In this document: one piece after another, positions 6,640 through 14,535 of the stretch | How positions within the stretch are numbered: the first letter of the stretch is position 1 | Layout of the letters: every line of letters starts with the position of its first letter | Assembly (NCBI GenBank): GCA_934692295.1 | Contig: CAKUTL010000039.1 | Coordinates: 1-16,213, forward strand | Origin: an uncultured Candidatus Melainabacteria bacterium | GTDB taxonomy: Bacteria > Cyanobacteriota > Vampirovibrionia > Gastranaerophilales > Gastranaerophilaceae | Reading direction: 5' to 3' | DNA: 16,213 nucleotides | Translations under genes and position numbers: made by a program | Notes under the pieces: generated by a model | Told to the model about the DNA's origin: nothing | The model's input: only the letters and a program-made list of their open reading frames with translations | The model's database searches: none

Positions 6640-8988
6640 TTAGTGTTTGTTCAAGGTTGGAAGAGTAACTGTTTCGCAAAAATATCCTGTTTTGATTTTG
6701 TCATTGGAAGCATTGTAAAATTCTCTTCCTGCAGGAGGTAAAGTTTCTTCCATTCTTCTAATCAGATCTTTGTCAAATGAATCCATAAGTGGAGCATATT
6801 TCTCTACCGTTTCTTTATTTACAAGAAATGGCAAGTATTGCTGATTGAATACACATTCATCTATTATGCCATTCATAAAAGATGTGAATAGGTTAAATTT
6901 GTCGTTTTTGTTTGATTTTTTATTTAAAATTGTTTTTGTTGAATCTGGAATTACTTCATTTATAAAGTCTTTGATTTTTTTTCGTTGGTTTTTGTGAAGT
7001 TTTGAAATGTCTTTGAACATTAAAATAACTGCATTTGTTCGAGGGTCAACATTTTTGTCGTTTTCGTATTTGTCAATTTCACTCATGAATGCAAGTGTTA
7101 CGAGATTTCGTTCTCTATCAGTCATCGGAGCTAGAAGTTTTGAATATAAGGTATTAAGCTCTTGTTTGTGAGTTGAAATAAATTTTTGGAATTCTTTATC
7201 TTCCTCATTGATTTCATTTGAGTCTGCGGAAATATTTACGTTTTTAAGTTTTTGGTTGTCGTACGTGATTGCGAGTTCCCTTATGGCACAATTTGTTGTC
7301 TGCACTTCTTTTTCATATTCCATAAAAAATCGAGTGTTAAGGTCGTCAATGTAGTCTGGTGAGCCATCAGTTCTCCAGATTTTTTGAATATCCTTGACCG
7401 TGCAATCTTTTGGAAGATTTGCAACTTGTATTTTGAATGCAAGATCGGCATTGCCATTCATAAATTTACAATATTCTTTTAAAAGAGGACTTGGGAGAAT
7501 AATTCCTTCTTTTTTTATTCGTTCTTCAAATTTTTCATTAATATCGTTTATAGAAAGTTTGTTTTCATCAAATTCTGCTTCTTCTGTTGTTTGGGAAGTT
7601 TCCTCTGTTAGATAGTTCGCTTCATCTGCGTTTTGTAGGTCGTTTTCTTTTTCAATGTTTCCATATTTCTCTTCAAAATAATTATCCCATTTGATTTGTT
7701 CTTCATCATGTTTTGCATATCTTGCTTCTCTATTTGGGTATATTGTTTGGGTGTAGTCTAAAAGCTCCTTGTATTCTGGTGAAACATGATCAACAACTTT
7801 TTGATTTTTAGACTCTGGGGTAATTTCTTTTAAATCTGAATTTATTGCAATAAAACCACCTTCACCATAAATATCTTCGAACATATCAATAGTATCAATG
7901 ATAGCGTGTGAGAAAATGTTTTTCATCATTGGGTTTTTATTCCAATAACGTTGGAGCATAATATCTTCGTTCCCAATTTTTCCGTTGCGACGTTCTGCAT
8001 CAATAAAAGATTTCAAATCTTCTGAAAGATGTGCTCTATCTGTTGCAACTGTCATAATTGGGCTTAAATATTTGACAATAAATGATGCTTCTGGGTCATC
8101 TTTGGCAAATCTTTTTCTGATTTTTTTCTCAACATCCGTGCTTGTCATTGTTGAGGATTTTAAATCATCAGTTAGTTGTTTCTTTTTATATGTTGGGAGT
8201 AAATATTTTCTAGTTGCTCTTTTCCTTTCAATAGATGTATTGCTTTCTGTTTGTTTAGTTTCTTCTTTTTTAGGCAAACGAGCTGCTGGATTTACTGAAT
8301 TTTTAGGTAAAGTAACAAAGAATTTCTTATATTCTTCTCTCGTTGCAATGAAAGAGTTCCAGAAACTTTGTTTTGGAAATTTGATACCATAAGCTGTTGT
8401 GTCATCGTTTGATAATGGTTTTGAGATTATTCCTCTATATTCCTCGTTCATGTCTTTTTCATAAAAATCTTTGTTTATTTCTTTTAGGGTTTTCCCTTCA
8501 AGATAAATCTTTTTTAATAAATACATCCCAAAATTATTATTCCCGTCTTTTAATAGTGGAGTATCGCTCATTTCTTTTGCCATTTTTATTTCGGCAAGAA
8601 TGCTTGTTTTGTTCTTCATTTTGTTTTCGTGAAGGTTGCTAAATAACTCTTCGTCGGGATAAATATTTTTTACATCTTCAAAATTGTCCGCCAATTCTAT
8701 GTACTTAAATACTTCTCTCATCATTTGTTCTGGAGGAATATGTTGTCTTTCTTCGTAGTCATAGTCTAAATATTTCTTCATTGATGATGGCATATTATTT
8801 CGGTTGAAGTCTTGAGCATAAAAGTTTTCTGGGGTTCTACCAGTAAACATTATATTAAAATCTTTATAAGCATGAATATTTTTATATTTGATTTGAGAAT
8901 TTGTTGTGTGATTTTCATCTTGTCGTATTTTTTTGTTGTGTTGAGCGTTATTAAAGCTAATAATCTTTGGTGTAATTGTTAAGTTCAT
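6640..8988 (-). CDS. Hypothetical protein of 782 residues, lineage-type N-terminal motif
   Basis: I do not recognise a domain. The protein is hydrophilic, strongly charged (Lys/Glu/Asp) and probably mostly helical. It has no clear transmembrane segment and no classical signal peptide. Near the N-terminus (about residues 45-52) it has NIMFTGRT, resembling INFRAK in the acetyltransferase at 1510-2082; I associate such Phe-x-Gly/Ala tags with Gastranaerophilales hypothetical proteins (from memory, not checked). The central part has an acidic low-complexity stretch (about 450-480, rich in E, N, D and T). Two distant segments are faintly alike (KYLSPIMTVATDRAH and KLLAPMTDRERNLV), but that is too weak to call a repeat. 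The start at 8988 is supported by AAGGA at 7-nt spacing. It is a single-gene unit, convergent with pnp and sharing its terminator, and divergent from the PfkB kinase. Confidence 0.8.
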   Translation of the reverse strand: MNLTITPKIISFNNAQHNKKIRQDENHTTNSQIKYKNIHAYKDFNIMFTGRTPENFYAQDFNRNNMPSSMKKYLDYDYEERQHIPPEQMMREVFKYIELADNFEDVKNIYPDEELFSNLHENKMKNKTSILAEIKMAKEMSDTPLLKDGNNNFGMYLLKKIYLEGKTLKEINKDFYEKDMNEEYRGIISKPLSNDDTTAYGIKFPKQSFWNSFIATREEYKKFFVTLPKNSVNPAARLPKKEETKQTESNTSIERKRATRKYLLPTYKKKQLTDDLKSSTMTSTDVEKKIRKRFAKDDPEASFIVKYLSPIMTVATDRAHLSEDLKSFIDAERRNGKIGNEDIMLQRYWNKNPMMKNIFSHAIIDTIDMFEDIYGEGGFIAINSDLKEITPESKNQKVVDHVSPEYKELLDYTQTIYPNREARYAKHDEEQIKWDNYFEEKYGNIEKENDLQNADEANYLTEETSQTTEEAEFDENKLSINDINEKFEERIKKEGIILPSPLLKEYCKFMNGNADLAFKIQVANLPKDCTVKDIQKIWRTDGSPDYIDDLNTRFFMEYEKEVQTTNCAIRELAITYDNQKLKNVNISADSNEINEEDKEFQKFISTHKQELNTLYSKLLAPMTDRERNLVTLAFMSEIDKYENDKNVDPRTNAVILMFKDISKLHKNQRKKIKDFINEVIPDSTKTILNKKSNKNDKFNLFTSFMNGIIDECVFNQQYLPFLVNKETVEKYAPLMDSFDKDLIRRMEETLPPAGREFYNASNDKIKTGYFCETVTLPTLNKH

Positions 8989-9076
8989 GAATATATCCTT
9001 TACTCTTTTGTTCTAGTAGTAAGGTTTGAACAAAATTTTTTTTGCTTATTTAACTCTTTTTTATATCCTTTCATTG

Positions 9077-9085
9077 TGTTAAAAT
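9077..9085 (+). promoter_or_regulatory. Extended -10 promoter of the PfkB kinase gene
   Basis: TG-T-TAAAAT lies at 9077-9085 within ATTGTGTTAAAATAA. The -35 region is only a T run. The predicted transcript start near 9092 leaves a leader of about 30 nt that contains the GGAG SD (9110-9113). A nearly identical block, ATTGTGTTAAATAAT, precedes the response regulator gene. Confidence 0.5.
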
Positions 9086-9121
9086 AAAGTCAATCGGAAT
9101 ACATGAAATGGAGAGTTAATA

Positions 9122-10171
9122 ATGGCTGATATAGTTACTATTGGAAGTGCGACAATGGATGTATTTGTTGAATGTGACGATGCAAATATTGTTTCTGTTC
9201 GTTCACTAAAGAAAAAATCAGAATTTATGAGTTATTCATATGGTGCAAAAATTGAAATCACAGATTTTGCATCTCAAGTTGGTGGCGGCGGTGTTAATAC
9301 TGCTACAAATTTTGCGAATCTTGGACTTTCTACCGCTGCAATTTTTAAAGTTGGCGATGATATTTATTCAAAAGGTTTGTTTGAATTTTTCAAAACAAGA
9401 AATGTTGATTTATCTTATGTAATTCAAAATAAAGAAGAATCTACAGGTTTTTCAATTATTTTAACAAGTTTTGAAGGTGATAGAACTGTTTTGGCACACC
9501 GTGGTGCAAATGCACATATCAAAAAATGTGAAATTAATTTTGATGCAATCAAAAATGCAAAACTTCTATACATTGCCCCTCTAAATGGTGATAGTAACAA
9601 GGTCTTGGATGATATTGTTAAGTTTGCCAAAGAAAATGATACCGCAATTTGTTTTAATGCAGGAACAACAGGTATTAAAAAAGGTTTTAATTATTTGAAA
9701 AAGATTTTGGAATCTGCTCAAATTGTTGTTATGAATAAAGAAGAAGCCTCTATGGCAACAGGTATCCAGCTTCGTTCTGATACAAAAGAAGAAAAATTCT
9801 CTACAATGCTTATTCATCCGGATTTAAAAGCAATGTTCAAGAAATTAAAGGTTTCTGATTATCAAATTATTGTTATTACTGATGGCGGTGCTGGGGCTTA
9901 CGCCTATGATGGTAAACAATATTTCTATTGCCCTTGTTTTGATGGTCCTGTAACTTCAACACTCGGAGCAGGGGATGCTTTTGCTTCTACATTCTGTGCT
10001 TCATTGATGAGAGAAAATAAAGATATTGAAAAAGCATTAAAAATGGCTTCAATCAATTCTGCCGGTGTTGTTTCAGAATTCGGAGCAACAAGAGGACTTT
10101 TAACATTTGATGAAATAGAAAGAAGACTTTCAAATTCTCCTGATTATGTTTGTCAGATTGAAGCAGAATAA
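9122..10171 (+). CDS. PfkB/ribokinase-family carbohydrate or nucleoside kinase
   Basis: 349 residues, normal for the family. It should transfer phosphate from ATP to a sugar, sugar phosphate or nucleoside hydroxyl in the cytoplasm. Seen: an N-terminal DIVTIGSATMDVFVE strand; the substrate-binding GGGGVNTATNFANLG (from G54), matching PfkB signature 1; KEESTGFSIILT and DRTVLAHRGAN; NKEEA in the nucleotide region; IIVITDGGAGAYAY; and TLGAGDAFAS, matching signature 2, with the presumed catalytic base Asp285. The usual DT before GAGD is replaced by TL. About 25 extra residues lie between the first strand and the GGGG motif, as in adenosine-kinase-like members. The substrate cannot be decided from sequence. 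The SD GGAG sits 8 nt before the ATG. The downstream gene follows after 74 nt that hold a hairpin, so the two may be partly co-transcribed. Confidence 0.92.
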   Translation: MADIVTIGSATMDVFVECDDANIVSVRSLKKKSEFMSYSYGAKIEITDFASQVGGGGVNTATNFANLGLSTAAIFKVGDDIYSKGLFEFFKTRNVDLSYVIQNKEESTGFSIILTSFEGDRTVLAHRGANAHIKKCEINFDAIKNAKLLYIAPLNGDSNKVLDDIVKFAKENDTAICFNAGTTGIKKGFNYLKKILESAQIVVMNKEEASMATGIQLRSDTKEEKFSTMLIHPDLKAMFKKLKVSDYQIIVITDGGAGAYAYDGKQYFYCPCFDGPVTSTLGAGDAFASTFCASLMRENKDIEKALKMASINSAGVVSEFGATRGLLTFDEIERRLSNSPDYVCQIEAE

Positions 10172-10195
10172 ATTTTAAATTAAACATGAACTTTT

Positions 10196-10241
10196 AATCT
10201 CCTTATTTCGTTTATAAAAATGTAGATGATATAAGGAGATT
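10196..10241 (+). promoter_or_regulatory. Hairpin that can terminate or sequester the SD of the next gene
   Basis: AATCTCCTTAT (10196-10206) and ATAAGGAGATT (10231-10241) form a perfect 11-bp stem with a 24-nt loop, followed by T residues to 10245. The 3' arm contains the SD AAGGAG (10233-10238) of the gene starting at 10246, so folding would hide it. The same structure resembles an intrinsic terminator for the kinase transcript. A promoter inside the loop (TATAAA at 10213-10218, weak -35) would make transcripts lacking the 5' arm. Confidence 0.7.
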
Positions 10242-10245
10242 TTTT

Positions 10246-10617
10246 ATGACAGAAGAAATTAAAACATGTGATTGCAAAGAAAAATGTATTAAAAAACTAA
10301 AAGAATGGGCATTTATTGCTTCTGCTGTATTTGTTGGAGCATTACTTGCAATTTTATTAGGTGCTAATATTTTACGTCCTAAGTGTCCTCCTACTTGTCC
10401 AATGATGGGTGTTTATGGTCCAAGAATGGAACGTCAACTTCCTCCTCCTCCAATGATGCACCCAGAAGGTCGAGGAGTACACCAGTTTAGAGGACCACAA
10501 GGGGGACCCCCTCCACAATTTAGAGAGCATCGTGGACAAAAAGATTTAGGTCGCCGATTTAAACATCACAAAGATTTGAATCTTGATGTTAAACCAGTAC
10601 ATGAACAAGCAAAATAA
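10246..10617 (+). CDS. Small one-TM protein, Cys/Pro/His/Met-rich, unknown function
   Basis: 123 residues, not recognised. The N-terminal tail is Cys-rich (C8, C10, C14 in CDCKEKC) and basic (KKLKEW), followed by one membrane helix at about 22-43. The tail is then CPPTCPMM (C47, C51) and a long low-complexity region rich in Pro, Gly, Arg, His, Gln and Met (PPPPMMHPEG, GGPPPQFREHRG, HH). The positive-inside rule places the N-terminus in the cytoplasm and the Pro-rich tail outside. The Cys, His and Met content would suit metal binding or sensing, but this is inference only. Start: AAGGAG at 7-nt spacing, inside the 3' arm of the upstream hairpin. It is followed by its own strong terminator. The gene is likely real, given the SD, composition and terminator. 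Confidence 0.75.
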   Translation: MTEEIKTCDCKEKCIKKLKEWAFIASAVFVGALLAILLGANILRPKCPPTCPMMGVYGPRMERQLPPPPMMHPEGRGVHQFRGPQGGPPPQFREHRGQKDLGRRFKHHKDLNLDVKPVHEQAK

Positions 10618-10639
10618 TTTAATATTTTTTTTATGTTTG

Positions 10640-10674
10640 AAATCCTGCCAAGAGTCCTTTTGGCGGGATTTTTT
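10640..10674 (+). terminator. Intrinsic terminator after the small membrane protein gene
   Basis: AAATCCTGCCAA (10640-10651) pairs with TTGGCGGGATTT (10660-10671), 12 bp with one T-G pair and an 8-nt loop, followed by a T run to 10674. Confidence 0.93.
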
Positions 10675-10727
10675 AAATTGATTTTTCTAATAGCCCAACT
10701 CGGTAATTTTATTGTTTTTGAATATTG

Positions 10728-10736
10728 TGTTAAATA
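10728..10736 (+). promoter_or_regulatory. Possible extended -10 promoter of the two-component operon
   Basis: TG-T-TAAATA at 10728-10736 lies in ATTGTGTTAAATAAT, nearly identical to the element before the PfkB gene. A TTGTTT at 10712-10717 is too close or badly spaced to serve as a clean -35. The predicted leader is about 30 nt; the GAGGGA before the ATG at 10772 would be the SD. Confidence 0.4.
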
Positions 10737-10771
10737 ATAATACGAATCAGAAAGGCTGAGGGATATAACTG

Positions 10772-11419
10772 ATGGGAAAGGTCAAAAAAGTGATAATAGT
10801 AGATGATTTTGCACTTAGTCGAGCAATTTTGAAAAAAATGATTGCTTCTCGTTCTGATATTGAAGTTTGTGCCGAATTTGAAAATGCGGAGGATAGTATT
10901 GAATATTTGGAAGGTAACGGTGCCGATTTAGTGATTATGGATTTCGGTTTGCCGAAAATGAATGGAACAAAGGCATCCAATTTAATCAAAACTATTTCCC
11001 CGAATACTAAAGTTCTATTGCTTGTTTCTGTTAATACCCGCTCTGAAATACTGATGGCGTTATTTGCAAATGTGGATGCTTATGCCCTAAAGGATGTGAG
11101 TCAAAATCAGTTATTAAGTATTTTAGATAAAGTCTTTTCTGGTAATATTTGGATTGATTTTAGAATTCAACATAATATTTTTAATCTGATAAAATATCTT
11201 CCCTCTTGCGATTATGAATATTTTAAAAGAGAGCTAACCCCTAGTGAAGGTATTCTTATTGATATGATTCTTAAAGGCTTTGATAAATCGGATGTTGCAG
11301 AATCTCTTAATCTTAATTTGAAAGATTTGGCTCTTTCTGTCCGTTCAATCTTTCAAAAATTATCGAAAACTAAACGTGTAATTCAATTGGCAGAGGATTT
11401 TAAATATGACTTTGTTTAA
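10772..11419 (+). CDS. Response regulator, NarL/FixJ type
   Basis: 215 residues. The receiver domain (about 5-122) has the acidic pair D11-D12, phospho-acceptor D57 in LVIMDFGLPKMNG, S86 and K107, so the full phosphorylation site is intact. The C-terminal LuxR-type HTH (about 155-208) begins LTPSEGILIDMI and includes DVAESLNLNLKDLALSV and IFQKLSK. It is divergent: the usual S/T-x-x-T-V-K recognition helix start is replaced by NLKDLALSV, so the DNA target probably differs from the norm. The linker between the domains is longer than usual (about 30 residues). The stop overlaps the histidine kinase start by 14 nt, which implies translational coupling and makes the two a cognate pair. Targets are unknown. 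Confidence 0.92.
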   Translation: MGKVKKVIIVDDFALSRAILKKMIASRSDIEVCAEFENAEDSIEYLEGNGADLVIMDFGLPKMNGTKASNLIKTISPNTKVLLLVSVNTRSEILMALFANVDAYALKDVSQNQLLSILDKVFSGNIWIDFRIQHNIFNLIKYLPSCDYEYFKRELTPSEGILIDMILKGFDKSDVAESLNLNLKDLALSVRSIFQKLSKTKRVIQLAEDFKYDFV

Positions 11420-13154
11420 AAATAATGTTTTTAACTTTAGATCGAAAATGTATTTTATTCATTTGTTTTTTTATATTATAACTGTATTTTTCTTTTGCAG
11501 TCCTTTTTTAGGGTTGACGTTTTTACCTCCCAAGATGTCGGTTCTTATCGCAATAATTGTTTTGACTCTAAAGCAACTATTTAATAGCTTTTTATTTAAT
11601 TGCAAATTAAATGTAAAAGATGATGAATTTTTAAGATATAGATATTGTATTTCAGGAACAAAATCTCTTTCGCCAGCTTGTAATTCTTGCCATGTTGAAT
11701 CTCTTTTAGATATAATTTTTTCTAATTCTCCAGATATTATTACTTTCAAGGATTCCAAGCTAAAATATGCAATGTGTTCTAAAAAATTTGCTTGTCTTGC
11801 AGGGAAAAAGGATTCCTCTGAAATTATTGGAAAAACTATAAAAGAATTTCTTTCGGATAAAAAACAAGCTAATATTTTGAAATCAAATGACAGATATGTG
11901 ATGAAAAAACGAGTTTCTCGGACTTGTTTTTATACGGATTATTCTTCCAGCCCAGAATTAAAATACGAAGTTGTTTCGACCCCAATTATCAGTAATAACG
12001 AGGTCGTAGGTGTTTTAACTTTGAGTCGTGATGTTACTGATACTTGTAACTTAAAAGATTCATTAGAACTTTCAAATTCTCAATTAGTAACTTTGTTGAA
12101 TAATACTCCGATGTTTGCTTATATCGTTGATACTTCGGGAAATTATATTTTAGGAAATGATAAAGCTAATCGTCTATTCGTAGATGGAGTTGATTATCTT
12201 TTAACTGGTGAAAATATTCAAGTTAATCCAGATATTTTTAAAGAAGAAGTTATGGCTGAGGATGTTATTATAAAAGCTAATAAGCAAAATTTACAGTTTG
12301 AAAAACGATTTACAACACTTGATGGTGATAGGCATTGGTATAGCATCTGTAAGACTCCATTATTTGATGATAAAGGAAATCTCTATGCTATTTCTACTTT
12401 TGGTCGAAGTATTGAACAAGAAAAACGAATTTCTGAACAACGAGAAACTTATATTGCCACTCTCAGCCATGATTTGAAAACTCCGACAATTGCTCAAGTT
12501 CGAGCTTTGGAGCTAATGTTGAGTGGACAATTTGGAGAATTTAATCAAGAACAAAAAGACATGCTTAAGTTAACTTTAGATTCCTGTAATTATATGTATG
12601 ATATGGTTTATACTCTTTTATCTACTTATAAATTTGAAAATGGAGATATTTCATTGAATTTTTCCTCATTTAATTTGACGAAAACTATTGAAGAGTCAAT
12701 ACAGGAAGTTTCTAATTTAGCCGAGGAGAATTCTATAACAGTTGAGTTTTCTAATGATTCTGAATATATGGTTGTTGCAGATAAAATTGAAATGAAACGA
12801 GTGGTTATCAATCTTTTGTCAAATGCAATAAATTATGCCTTTTCGAATTCTCGTGTCGTTGTTTCTATAAATAAATCGGATAAAAATTTAGAATTATTGG
12901 TCAAAAATTCTAGTCCATATATAGAACCAAGTGTTATGAATGGCTTGTTTAGAAAATATGTTTCTCATTCTGATAAATTCAACAAAGTTGGAGTTGGACT
13001 TGGCTTGTATTTATCAAAGAAGATTGTTGAAGCACATGGAGGCAAAATAATTGCAAAAAGTTTCAAAAACCAAAGTAATATCTTCGGGTTTTCAATTCCG
13101 TTAGATTGTTCTTTTGATTCAAAACCAGAACACCTTGTAGAGATTACAAATTAG
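11406..13154 (+). CDS. Membrane histidine kinase with two PAS domains
   Basis: 582 residues. Two membrane helices (about 16-38 and 43-64) join through a very short external loop, so the stimulus is probably cytoplasmic or within the membrane. A cytoplasmic linker holding CNSCH (92-96) follows. PAS 1 is about 100-215 (FSNSPDIITFKDSKLKYAMC to LTLSRDVTD) and PAS 2 about 225-340 (LLNNTPMFAYIVDTSGNYI to DDKGNLYAISTFGRSI). The dimerisation H-box is ATLSHDLKTP with phospho-His355. The HATPase has an N-box INLLSNAINYA (N469, N473), a G1 region reduced to VKNSSPYI in place of DxGxG (a variant that I recall in other functional kinases), F-box LFRKY, and G2 GVGLGL (529-534). The start has GAGGA at 8-nt spacing within the regulator gene. 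The 3' end overlaps the convergent channel gene by 11 bp, with no terminator between. Confidence 0.94.
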   Translation: MTLFKNNVFNFRSKMYFIHLFFYIITVFFFCSPFLGLTFLPPKMSVLIAIIVLTLKQLFNSFLFNCKLNVKDDEFLRYRYCISGTKSLSPACNSCHVESLLDIIFSNSPDIITFKDSKLKYAMCSKKFACLAGKKDSSEIIGKTIKEFLSDKKQANILKSNDRYVMKKRVSRTCFYTDYSSSPELKYEVVSTPIISNNEVVGVLTLSRDVTDTCNLKDSLELSNSQLVTLLNNTPMFAYIVDTSGNYILGNDKANRLFVDGVDYLLTGENIQVNPDIFKEEVMAEDVIIKANKQNLQFEKRFTTLDGDRHWYSICKTPLFDDKGNLYAISTFGRSIEQEKRISEQRETYIATLSHDLKTPTIAQVRALELMLSGQFGEFNQEQKDMLKLTLDSCNYMYDMVYTLLSTYKFENGDISLNFSSFNLTKTIEESIQEVSNLAEENSITVEFSNDSEYMVVADKIEMKRVVINLLSNAINYAFSNSRVVVSINKSDKNLELLVKNSSPYIEPSVMNGLFRKYVSHSDKFNKVGVGLGLYLSKKIVEAHGGKIIAKSFKNQSNIFGFSIPLDCSFDSKPEHLVEITN

Positions 13155-14520
13155 TATTTGGATTTGTATAATCTTGACCACCTGTTGCTTTGTATAAATT
13201 TATAGAAGAAATAACTTTATTAATATTATTAGTAACCATATCTTCTTCCATAATTAAAATTGCTTGGTTATCTTTCATATTATCTAATTGAGATCTTGCT
13301 CCTATTTTGAACTGATTGTTTCCAAGTTCTAATTTTTCTTGTTCAAGATTATATCTTTCAAGGCTGTTTTGGTAATTTTTGCTAGAAGTTTTTACACTCA
13401 TCATTGCATCGTTAAGCTCTTGAATAGAGGTTAGAATTGTTTTTTGATAAATTTGTAGGGCTTTTTCGTATTCTAATTTGTTATAACGAAGTTTAGCTTT
13501 CTTATATCCTCCCGTGAATAAATCAAGAGATGGTGCTACTCCGATATTAGAAAGGAATGTGTGAGGCGCAAAAATTCTACACCAATCATAGGCATTGAAA
13601 CCTACTTGACCATAAACAGTGAATTTTGGTAAGAAATCTCGTCTTGCAATTTTTACATCAATACCTGTTTTTTCGATATATTCTTCTGCTTTTTTCATGT
13701 CAGGGCGGTATTGAATATATTCTGTTGAAATTTCTTCTGGAATATCTATATTTGAGATAGTGTTATAGTCACTTCTAGTGATATCTTTTATGAATCTATC
13801 TCCAAGTTGGGTAATCATTTGATTTATAATAATATCTTGTCTTTCTTTTAAAGAATTATAGCGTTCATTCATTTTTGCAAGAGTTTGTTGCTCTGACAAA
13901 AGTTCATAAACTGGACATAATCCGCTTTTGTATTTTTCTTTTTCAAGATTAACAATATTTTCTTCAATTTTAATTAGGTCCTCTTGGTTTTGAATTAGTT
14001 TATCAATCCCAATTAGTGTATAGTAATTAGCAGCAAAGTCTGATGAAATAGATATATAAGATGCTCTTTCGTCTTCTTTAATCATCTCCGCTTGTTTTTT
14101 CACACTTTTAGTTTTTAAATAATTTTCACCCCAAATATCCACTTCATAATTCATTGTTAGCGGTAAGTAATATCTTGCTTGGTTATAATCAGGAATTACA
14201 ACATCTCCAAATCTTGTAGTCGCAGATGTAAATTCTCTTTGAATATTTCCGTTGAAATATAATTGAGGTAATTGGTTTGCGAACGCTTGTTTTATTGCCT
14301 CTTTTGACTGTTTCGCTTTAATTGTTGCGATTTTTAAATCTGGATTGTTTTTGTAAACTTCTCCAAGGTAGTTATTTAAGTTTTCATCGTTAAATTTGTT
14401 CCACCATTGCAAATTCATATATTGCAAATTTGCATTTGAGTTTTGTGCTTCTTTAGCTTGTGCTTGTGGGGTAATAATAAATAAACTTATTAAGATAAGT
14501 AATATTTGTAATTTTTTCAT
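13144..14520 (-). CDS. Outer-membrane efflux channel (TolC/OEP superfamily)
   Basis: 458 residues. There is a signal peptide of about 22 residues (hydrophobic LLILISLFIITP, then AQA before Lys23), with no lipobox Cys, unlike OprM/NodT lipoproteins. The mature protein shows the OEP pattern: LQYMNLQWWNKFNDENLNNYL, then two halves of long helices with Ala/Gln/Lys/Glu-rich heptads. An example is AIKQAFANQLPQLYFNGNI in the first half, and the second half repeats it as ARRDFLPKFTVYGQVGF. It would form the trimeric channel that connects a periplasmic adaptor to the outside. Its neighbour is the divergent marR-emrA, so it is the likely exit duct of that pump. The start at 14520 follows AAGGAT at 9-nt spacing. 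Regulation is probably through the palindrome at 14536-14559. Presence of this gene argues for a double-membrane cell. Confidence 0.9.
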   Translation of the reverse strand: MKKLQILLILISLFIITPQAQAKEAQNSNANLQYMNLQWWNKFNDENLNNYLGEVYKNNPDLKIATIKAKQSKEAIKQAFANQLPQLYFNGNIQREFTSATTRFGDVVIPDYNQARYYLPLTMNYEVDIWGENYLKTKSVKKQAEMIKEDERASYISISSDFAANYYTLIGIDKLIQNQEDLIKIEENIVNLEKEKYKSGLCPVYELLSEQQTLAKMNERYNSLKERQDIIINQMITQLGDRFIKDITRSDYNTISNIDIPEEISTEYIQYRPDMKKAEEYIEKTGIDVKIARRDFLPKFTVYGQVGFNAYDWCRIFAPHTFLSNIGVAPSLDLFTGGYKKAKLRYNKLEYEKALQIYQKTILTSIQELNDAMMSVKTSSKNYQNSLERYNLEQEKLELGNNQFKIGARSQLDNMKDNQAILIMEEDMVTNNINKVISSINLYKATGGQDYTNPNTNL

Positions 14521-14535
14521 GCTATTTTTATCCTT

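Noticed and set aside
7080..8140. Internal repeat in the 782-residue protein
   Set aside because: KYLSPIMTVATDRAH and KLLAPMTDRERNLV look alike only over a few residues; flanking sequence does not align.
7985..8392. 135-codon open frame on the plus strand
   Set aside because: Antisense to the 782-residue gene, hydrophobic because of Lys/Asn/Glu codons on the other strand, no SD and no promoter.
11679..11693. CNSCH (CxxCH) in the histidine kinase as a c-type haem site
   Set aside because: By topology the motif lies on the cytoplasmic side after the second membrane helix, whereas haem attachment by the usual machinery happens outside the membrane. A single short motif in a Cys-containing protein is not enough.
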